Below, in pieces: positions 58,090-64,000 of a stretch of DNA of 64,000 nucleotides. The translations under genes were made by a program, and so were the position numbers. A model generated the notes under the pieces. That model searched no databases and was not told where the DNA came from. It saw only the letters and a program-made list of their open reading frames with translations. Position 1 is the stretch's first letter, and every line of letters begins with the position of its first letter. The DNA is taken from the NCBI RefSeq assembly GCF_013752535.1, contig NZ_CP058348.1, forward strand, positions 2,480,001-2,544,000. Reading direction: 5' to 3'. This stretch comes from Bdellovibrio sp. KM01. Its GTDB lineage: Bacteria > Bdellovibrionota > Bdellovibrionia > Bdellovibrionales > Bdellovibrionaceae.

Positions 58090-60594
58090 CTATTCAGCCT
58101 CCACTGCACAGAACAAGTTACTGTAGTAACTGCGAGTCGTTGAGCCAGCCCAGAATGTCGAATAACGGGAATTCAATCCCGAATGCGTTGAATAAGTGGT
58201 AGCGATCATATGAACGTTATACTGGATAGAATCCCCGGTACCGTTTACAGGATAAGTCCCCATCTGACCCGTCAACTGATACTCAGACATTTTTCTCATG
58301 TTTTGGGTTGAGCTGAGTGTCCAAGCGCAAACCGGAAGTCCCATTGCCGGAATGAAGTACCCCGTCGCAGCAGTACCTCCGCAAGGAATACCCCATGTTG
58401 CATAACCGAAGTAAGCATACCAGCCAGCACTGTTCGTCGTATAGAAATAAGGACCTAGTGTCCCATTAAAATGGAAGGAGCCGTGATCTGAGTTTCCGGC
58501 ATCCAACGTCGATGTGGTTGCCTGAATCGTAATCGGAGTCGAACTGCCACTTGTTCTAACAAATGTATCCGAGAATACGGTTCCTACACCCAATGGATCC
58601 TGAATGCCGAATCTTGACACGCACTCTTTAGTCGCCGTGCTACCAATAAATGGCTTTAAGTTCGCGTAATTGTCCCAAGCGTTCAATGAGTTTCCGCCGA
58701 CATTCATTGAAATATAGGAATTCGTTCCAGCCAACCACTCTGTGATAGTCGTCGCACGAGTCACCGGAGTATAGGAGTCTGGATCACAAAGGTTATTTTT
58801 AGGCGCAGCCCCCGCCATCAAAGAACTCATATAACCCGCTTCACCTGGAATATATGGCAACGGTGATGCCACCAAATACTCACGACGGCGCATCAAACGT
58901 TTCGTGCCATACGCGGTAGATTGAACATTGCACATTTTGCTTCCAGCGGACTGAGTAAATACAGAAACCGGCGGTCTGTGTTTAGCATTCGTAGGGCCTG
59001 GGTCATTCGTGATTGCAGAAGAGATTTCTGCATCAGTTAAAGACGTCGTACTGCTTAAGCCAACCCAAGCACCACCGGATTTTACGTAACAAGAATCCTG
59101 AAGCCACCATCCTTTGTGATGACCATAGAAGATGTTCCCGTTGCTTCCGACAGAATTACTCGGAGGTGTTACTGAGTTGTCTACTGAATTCAAAACGTCT
59201 ACGCACCCATTCGGCCCACACGTCGCTGATGTCTTAGTCCAATTACACGCAACACGGTAACGGTCAATCATGACATTATAGCCAAAGTCATAGTAACCAC
59301 TGTCATACGTCTTAGCGGGTTTTGACGGACCCGTCGTTGCTGGAACTGCCCCCAGTCCATAGTACACGCAACGCTGATTGCGGCGTGGGTCACTGGATGC
59401 GTTGATGTTCATGCACATTTCATAATTGGCAGCATCACGTTGCACCAACACCATGTAATCTGGAGGCACGTGAGCTTTCACTGTATAAAGAGCCATGTTT
59501 GAACAATCAGTCGAGTTTTGGCACGGCAATTCCTCAGCATATGTCGCTCCTGAGGAATCGGTTTTGATAACAGAAATCGCATAGTAATAAGTTTGAGGAG
59601 GTGCTGCTAAGTTCGTATCTTCGCAGTACGGAGAACCTGTCACTTCACAAACCTTACAAGAGGAAGTCGTCGTAGAAGTGCAGGCCGTCGTCGCCGTCAT
59701 ATCAATGGACGTCGTTGTTGAGCGCACAATTTTATACTTAGTAGCGCCTGTTGCGTTACTGAATGGCAACCACGTCATGCTAAACTGGCGGCCCGTAGGA
59801 CCGCTTGTTGCGTTCGGTGCAAGACCAAATCCACGGAAATTCAAAACCCCGCGATAGTAATAAGTCGTATCACTTGTTTTACCGCTACCGAAACTATCTG
59901 AATACGTTTGACCCAGCACGAAGGATTCATTGCCATCTTCTGCTGCCAAGTAACTCATGTAAGCTCTTGCCGAAAATTTATAGTTCACACCCGAGCGCAA
60001 ACCGGTGATGTCGATGTTTTCGATATTGCCGTTAGCAGTCGCCACCAAGGTCGCTGTGCCATTGCCATTTTTTGGTTGGGCATAAATATGAATGGAATCA
60101 AACGCACCCGTGCTACCGTTCAAGGAAACAGTCGCCGTCGTCTTACCCGTGATCGTCACTCCTGCGATACCATAGAAGGTCACAGTGGAAACTTGCTTGG
60201 TATTCCCGTCTTCAGCGCCCGAGGTTGCATCGATAGCTTGAACTTTGTAAGTGTAAACCTGTCCTTCGGATAAACTGTCTGAATCTGTATAGGAAGTCTG
60301 GTCTGCATCGACTGCGCCCACCAGTGTCCACTCGTTGGCTCCCGTAGAAGAATTCGCACGAAGAGAATAAATATTATAACCCAGAGTCGAACGATCTGCG
60401 CGAGCCCAGGAAACCTTCACTGCCGATGGATAACCACCTAAGTTTTTTGCGGAAGTTGCACCCGCAAACCATGCACTTGTTGATGCTGCAGTCCCCGTGC
60501 TCTCGCGTTCCTTAAGACAACCGGAAATAAAAACCGAAACCGTTACCAAGAACGAAATCGCAACAATCCTAAACATATTGTATTGAGATTTCAT
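58090..60594 (-). CDS. Fn3-containing surface lipoprotein, paralogue 2
   Basis: An 834-residue lipoprotein and tandem paralogue of the next gene. ATG 60594 is preferred to TTG 60612 because GGAG lies 5 bases upstream. The signal (MFRIVAISFLVTVSVFISGC) ends in a lipobox. Fn3-like units are VSWARADRSTLGYNIYSLRANSST to YTYKVQAIDATSGAEDGNTKQV, and IYAQPKNGNGTATLVATANG to YKFSARAYMSYLAAEDGN. The shared C-terminal part is DYMVLVQRDAANYEMCMNINASSDPRRNQRCVYYGLG, YYDFGYNVMIDRYRVACNWT, AYGTKRLMRRREYLVASP and FCAVEAE. Conservation of the Cys, YEMC and DFGYN segments against divergent flanks suggests a conserved core domain. Confidence 0.8.
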   Translation of the reverse strand: MKSQYNMFRIVAISFLVTVSVFISGCLKERESTGTAASTSAWFAGATSAKNLGGYPSAVKVSWARADRSTLGYNIYSLRANSSTGANEWTLVGAVDADQTSYTDSDSLSEGQVYTYKVQAIDATSGAEDGNTKQVSTVTFYGIAGVTITGKTTATVSLNGSTGAFDSIHIYAQPKNGNGTATLVATANGNIENIDITGLRSGVNYKFSARAYMSYLAAEDGNESFVLGQTYSDSFGSGKTSDTTYYYRGVLNFRGFGLAPNATSGPTGRQFSMTWLPFSNATGATKYKIVRSTTTSIDMTATTACTSTTTSSCKVCEVTGSPYCEDTNLAAPPQTYYYAISVIKTDSSGATYAEELPCQNSTDCSNMALYTVKAHVPPDYMVLVQRDAANYEMCMNINASSDPRRNQRCVYYGLGAVPATTGPSKPAKTYDSGYYDFGYNVMIDRYRVACNWTKTSATCGPNGCVDVLNSVDNSVTPPSNSVGSNGNIFYGHHKGWWLQDSCYVKSGGAWVGLSSTTSLTDAEISSAITNDPGPTNAKHRPPVSVFTQSAGSKMCNVQSTAYGTKRLMRRREYLVASPLPYIPGEAGYMSSLMAGAAPKNNLCDPDSYTPVTRATTITEWLAGTNSYISMNVGGNSLNAWDNYANLKPFIGSTATKECVSRFGIQDPLGVGTVFSDTFVRTSGSSTPITIQATTSTLDAGNSDHGSFHFNGTLGPYFYTTNSAGWYAYFGYATWGIPCGGTAATGYFIPAMGLPVCAWTLSSTQNMRKMSEYQLTGQMGTYPVNGTGDSIQYNVHMIATTYSTHSGLNSRYSTFWAGSTTRSYYSNLFCAVEAE

Positions 60595-60734
60595 AGCACT
60601 CCAAGCTGGCAAAAATCATCCGTGTTAAAAAGAATTCACAAGGACTTATCGGCATTTCTTGAGTACTTTTTGAGCTTTAAAACGATTTTAAACAAAAATG
60701 AGGTCAATGTTTCTCTGGAAGAGACAAGCAAAAG

Positions 60735-63700
60735 TTATAAGCAACTCGAAGCAGCTGCTGCATTTTGGAACTTCATGATGATCTCACGTTGATATGTTCC
60801 ACCACGACCATCTTGAACTTTCAAATAGTAGGTTCGCGAGACTGTTCCGGTGCCTGCGTTAAGACATGAGGGAAGCTTGATAGTCCAGACGTTCGACGTG
60901 GTATTAATACTTCCTGGAGCTGATGTCGTCGTGAATCCCAACGAATAGGAATCATTTGTACCGTCGGCATCTACATAAGAAAGTGTATTCGTATAGGATT
61001 TCTGCCACGAATTTCCTGACTTAGAATTCTGTGCCAAATTGATACAAATAGTGAAGGCCGTCGTTAATGAGTTCGCAGTACTTCCCGTACATCCGTTGCT
61101 TCCCGAAGTCAGGCCAATGCTCGTTGGAGCCCGATTCGTGTTATCCACCTGGACCGTCACTGCAACCTGACTATATATAGTCGGATCGTCTGTTTTGGTC
61201 ACCGTGAAATTCAAAATGTAGGTTTTGCTGGTCCCAGGTAAAGGATTGTCTCCGTCCGTAAAATTCGTAACAATATTATAGATGAAGTCCTGATCACCCG
61301 AACCTTCCACCGTGGAAGGCGCCTTAATCATGGCTGCGCGGCAAGAACCTCCACCGATCGTCACATAACAAGTTGGACCAGAAACGATATAAGAATAAAT
61401 ATTTTGCGCGTCCTGAGTTTTCGCGACAGCATGAAGCGTGATTGGCGTCGTCACTCCTTCAGATGTCGTCACCATAGTTGTATCCATACCACCTTGTTGC
61501 ACAGTCACAACCATAGGAGCCGGACTTGGGGCGATCACCATTTTGAATTTATGAGACGCTGAAACTCCGCCCACATCCGTTGCCGTTAACTGAACATAAT
61601 AGGTTCCTGCGGTACCGAAATCAGGATTCCAAGCCCCCGTCAAAGCTCCCGAGGACAACTTGAATTTGATATTCATACTAAGACAAGTATCCGTATATGG
61701 TGATCCCAAGCCCGTTGTATTCACCATACAGGTCCAAGTGATGTCCTCTCTGGAGTCTTGTATATCCAAGTCAGGATCACTGAACATTTCCGCCACAGGA
61801 ATCGACATCGTTTGATTTTCCGTACCGTCAATTTCATCGACGTTCGGAGATGTGATCTCTGTAATAGGGCGATTTGTATTAACGGTATCAAAATAGAAAA
61901 CCTGTGATTTTGTCGCCATCAAGTTTTGATCTGTCGCCACAACTTGGAAGGAACAAGTATTTTCCGAGTCAAAGGCTGGATATCCGTCCAAACGCACTTC
62001 CCCGGTTGAACTATTAAATGAAATTGTCGTTGTACCGCTCCAGTCACATGAACCGTCACTTGACTGCAATGCAAAGCTCATCGCGGTTGGATTAGGATTC
62101 GGATCGCGCGCCACGCCTAAAGAAACCGAGAATGTAGTTCCTTCGATAAAACTGCCACCTTGGGCATTCACATCCCAAACTGGCGGGTCATCTGTATTGG
62201 TTAAGTTAAATACGACCGTTTGGGTCGCCAAAATCATGGTTCCATCCAGATTTGAATCTGCTGATGTATTGTATTTCAATCTAAATGTAACCGAGAACGA
62301 ACCATCACTACCAATCATCTGCAGATAGCTCGGGATAAAGCTCCATACGAAATTAGGCGCAATAGGATTCGTAAAATCAGATGTATAGTTTGTTAAATTT
62401 CCAGCACCACTTGGCGTTCCATTTTTGATTGTCGTGACTCCAACCACCGACAGAATCAATGGGTCCCCTTCTGGATTTGTGACAGGGATGTTGATGTCGG
62501 AAGAAATCCCCTCTGTAAATGCGCCCGTAATTGTCGAAGCAAATACAGGAATCTGCACAGAGTTCACCGTGATCGTTCCTTTGGCTACGTGAGTGGCCGA
62601 CGTCATCGTCGTCACCAGAACTTCAAAGTTATACGTATTACCAGCAAGAGCATTCGTCGGTGACCAACGTAAAACCCCTGAAGAATTGATAGTCATACCT
62701 GAAGGGCCCGACACCAGAGAATACGTAACTCCCAAATTCGGAGTCGCAACTGGATTATCCAGGTCACGGCAATATGCCGTCAGACTAAAGGAGTTAATGC
62801 GATTAGCTTTCATCGTCAACTGAATCGGTTCATTACAAACTGGGTCACGATTTGCGCGCGCGACTTCATAATGAATTTTGATTCTGGAACTTAGATCTGC
62901 ACTGTCTGCAAACGTCGGATTGAAATCGACAGACTCTTGGTCTTCATTCGTGAACGTATAAATCAATGGCGAGCCAGTCACCGTTTCAGTGGAACTGTCA
63001 TTTCTTGTCAACAACCAGGAAGTCGGCTGTATGCGCGCCGTCGAATTCAAGGGGTTGACAGCCACAACGTCCGCGGAAATTGTTTCTAACTGTTTCGAAG
63101 ATTTTGCACCGTAACCACTCGTCGTTAAAACCGGGCTGCTCCATACATAGTAAAGAACAGCAGGAGCCCAGTTATAAGAAATGCTGAGGGAAGGATTTTC
63201 GGTCGCCAGAGTGTTGGCGATTCTAGCAATGATGTCGTTACGGCTGAGCAAGAATGTAAGAACTTGAGAGTTCGTTTGACTGCGGCAGTTTTGACAAACC
63301 AACTCCACGCTACTTGCGATGGAATTGAAGGTATTCTGAGAAACTTTGATGTTAGGAATATTAAATCCCCACTTTAACAACCAAAACACCGCCGTAGTTA
63401 CATTGGTCACAGTCACCTGTGACGATAGCAAGGGTGCTTCAAAGATAAAATCGCCAGATGGATGGGACTCACGATACACTTTCACGGTCAGATCCAATGG
63501 TTGAGGAACCGCTGGATCTGTGCGCACGCCGTAATCACCTTTCGTCAATGTCGAGGGAATCACCAGGCTTCCATTTTCAGCACCTAACTCGGTGACGAAA
63601 GTCCCCAAACCATAGGCATCCGTTGGAGCATTATAAAATACGCGCGTGTTGGCAGTTCCCGAAACATAGTACTCAGAACTCGACAATGAGTTCTGTGTTC

Positions 63701-63776
63701 CCGAACTACTCAGTTCACTTTTTGAGCATCCCTGAATGAGACACATCGATAGAATTGTTAGCAAATACGCGCGCAT
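60735..63776 (-). CDS. Large Ig/cadherin-like surface lipoprotein
   Basis: A 1013-residue lipoprotein with signal MRAYLLTILSMCLIQGC. The body is a string of Ig-like or cadherin-like beta-sandwich units, including an He_PIG-type unit (PNLGVTYSLVSGPSGMTINSSGVLRWSPTNALAGNTYNFEVLVTT) and repeated DxNxxP/TNxDDPP joints: NLTNTDDPPVWDVNAQGG, FDTVNTNRPITEI, VTKTDDPTIYSQVAVTVQVDNTNRAPTSIGL. Paired Cys such as LVCQNCRSQ occur in the N-terminal third. Such stacks usually mediate adhesion or binding at the cell surface. The same-strand gap to the Fn3 lipoprotein pair is 140 bases, so the three may be expressed together, but there is no overlap. Ligand unknown. Confidence 0.78.
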   Translation of the reverse strand: MRAYLLTILSMCLIQGCSKSELSSSGTQNSLSSSEYYVSGTANTRVFYNAPTDAYGLGTFVTELGAENGSLVIPSTLTKGDYGVRTDPAVPQPLDLTVKVYRESHPSGDFIFEAPLLSSQVTVTNVTTAVFWLLKWGFNIPNIKVSQNTFNSIASSVELVCQNCRSQTNSQVLTFLLSRNDIIARIANTLATENPSLSISYNWAPAVLYYVWSSPVLTTSGYGAKSSKQLETISADVVAVNPLNSTARIQPTSWLLTRNDSSTETVTGSPLIYTFTNEDQESVDFNPTFADSADLSSRIKIHYEVARANRDPVCNEPIQLTMKANRINSFSLTAYCRDLDNPVATPNLGVTYSLVSGPSGMTINSSGVLRWSPTNALAGNTYNFEVLVTTMTSATHVAKGTITVNSVQIPVFASTITGAFTEGISSDINIPVTNPEGDPLILSVVGVTTIKNGTPSGAGNLTNYTSDFTNPIAPNFVWSFIPSYLQMIGSDGSFSVTFRLKYNTSADSNLDGTMILATQTVVFNLTNTDDPPVWDVNAQGGSFIEGTTFSVSLGVARDPNPNPTAMSFALQSSDGSCDWSGTTTISFNSSTGEVRLDGYPAFDSENTCSFQVVATDQNLMATKSQVFYFDTVNTNRPITEITSPNVDEIDGTENQTMSIPVAEMFSDPDLDIQDSREDITWTCMVNTTGLGSPYTDTCLSMNIKFKLSSGALTGAWNPDFGTAGTYYVQLTATDVGGVSASHKFKMVIAPSPAPMVVTVQQGGMDTTMVTTSEGVTTPITLHAVAKTQDAQNIYSYIVSGPTCYVTIGGGSCRAAMIKAPSTVEGSGDQDFIYNIVTNFTDGDNPLPGTSKTYILNFTVTKTDDPTIYSQVAVTVQVDNTNRAPTSIGLTSGSNGCTGSTANSLTTAFTICINLAQNSKSGNSWQKSYTNTLSYVDADGTNDSYSLGFTTTSAPGSINTTSNVWTIKLPSCLNAGTGTVSRTYYLKVQDGRGGTYQREIIMKFQNAAAASSCL

Positions 63777-63896
63777 ATTATCTTTTCGGTTCCCATTTAC
63801 CGGTTCTTTAAGAAAAAACTGAATTCTGTTGACCTCATGAAGTAAGTTTTCACTACTGGTCTACCCAATTGGATTAGACGAATCTATAGTTTCATC

Positions 63897-64000
63897 ATGA
63901 TATGGGCTTTAACTTTCTTTTTGACGTTTTTCATCTGCTGGGATTCATTCGCCCAGCAAACGACCGCTCCTACGTCGAATGAAAAACCAAAATTAACAGA
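63897..64000 (+). CDS. Exported protein, partial
   Basis: The first 34 codons of a gene cut by the window edge. It reads as a signal peptide (MIWALTFFLTFFICWDSFA, cleavage before QQTTAP) and the start of a polar mature region. It is divergent from the large lipoprotein gene. There is no obvious ribosome binding site and no family can be judged from this length. Confidence 0.4.
   Translation, partial: MIWALTFFLTFFICWDSFAQQTTAPTSNEKPKLT

Overview
This window looks like a chromosomal segment of a Gram-negative, diderm bacterium, most likely a Bdellovibrio-like member of the Bdellovibrionota. That placement is an inference from moderate GC, an LPS machinery (lpxC, LptF/G, TamB with an Omp85 partner), many exported proteins and lipoproteins of no known function, a YkuD_2-type L,D-transpeptidase, a secreted papain-like protease and an elongation factor P. 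No rRNA gene, tRNA gene, CRISPR array, insertion sequence or prophage was recognised.

Layout. 1-8.4 kb: thioredoxin (cut by the window edge), a receiver-like protein without the phospho-acceptor Asp, an LptF/G permease, dprA, a LysM and TPR envelope gene pair, a comEC split into a channel gene and a nuclease-like gene, and a secreted Cys-rich repeat protein. 8.6-19.1 kb: a seven-gene minus-strand operon with the gene order of the enterobacterial aerobactin locus (PepSY reductase-like, MFS exporter, iucA, iucB, iucC, iucD, TonB receptor). 19.2-22.8 kb: an AlkZ-related protein and two exported cell-wall enzymes, each preceded by conspicuous RNA hairpins. 23-27 kb: lpxC, asparaginase and ruvBAC on the minus strand. 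27.1-36.6 kb: a TPR protein, efp, a helical-repeat protein, tamB and a six-POTRA Omp85 protein. 36.7-37.6 kb: a brnT/brnA toxin-antitoxin pair and an XRE regulator. 37.7-41.9 kb: an acyl-ACP thioesterase, a DOMON-like protein, and prpD and prpB of the methylcitrate cycle. 42-43.4 kb: a winged-helix regulator with four palindromic operators and a remnant nucleotidyltransferase, a DUF2917-like protein and an Lrp regulator. 43.4-48.5 kb: a secreted papain-like protease with a small Cys-containing partner, a divergent HExxH protein, and an EF-hand-like lipoprotein. 48.6-64 kb: glnS, two exported unknowns, an exported UbiB-like kinase homologue, a DUF3943 protein, and three large surface lipoproteins with Fn3- and Ig-like modules, two of them tandem paralogues.

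How parts work together. The siderophore operon would make a citrate-hydroxamate siderophore from N6-acetyl-N6-hydroxylysine and citrate, export it by the MFS protein, re-import it through the TonB receptor and probably release iron with the PepSY membrane protein. tamB and the Omp85 gene overlap and should form one envelope assembly unit. dprA and the two comEC genes lie within 5.2 kb and are components of DNA uptake. prpD and prpB carry out consecutive late steps of propionyl-CoA oxidation; prpC is not in the window.

Most unusual items: the split comEC, the aerobactin-type operon, the four-operator array around a truncated MNT gene, the exported UbiB-like protein, a two-copy structured repeat family, and terminators whose 3' arm or U-tract runs into the ribosome binding site or start codon of the next gene.
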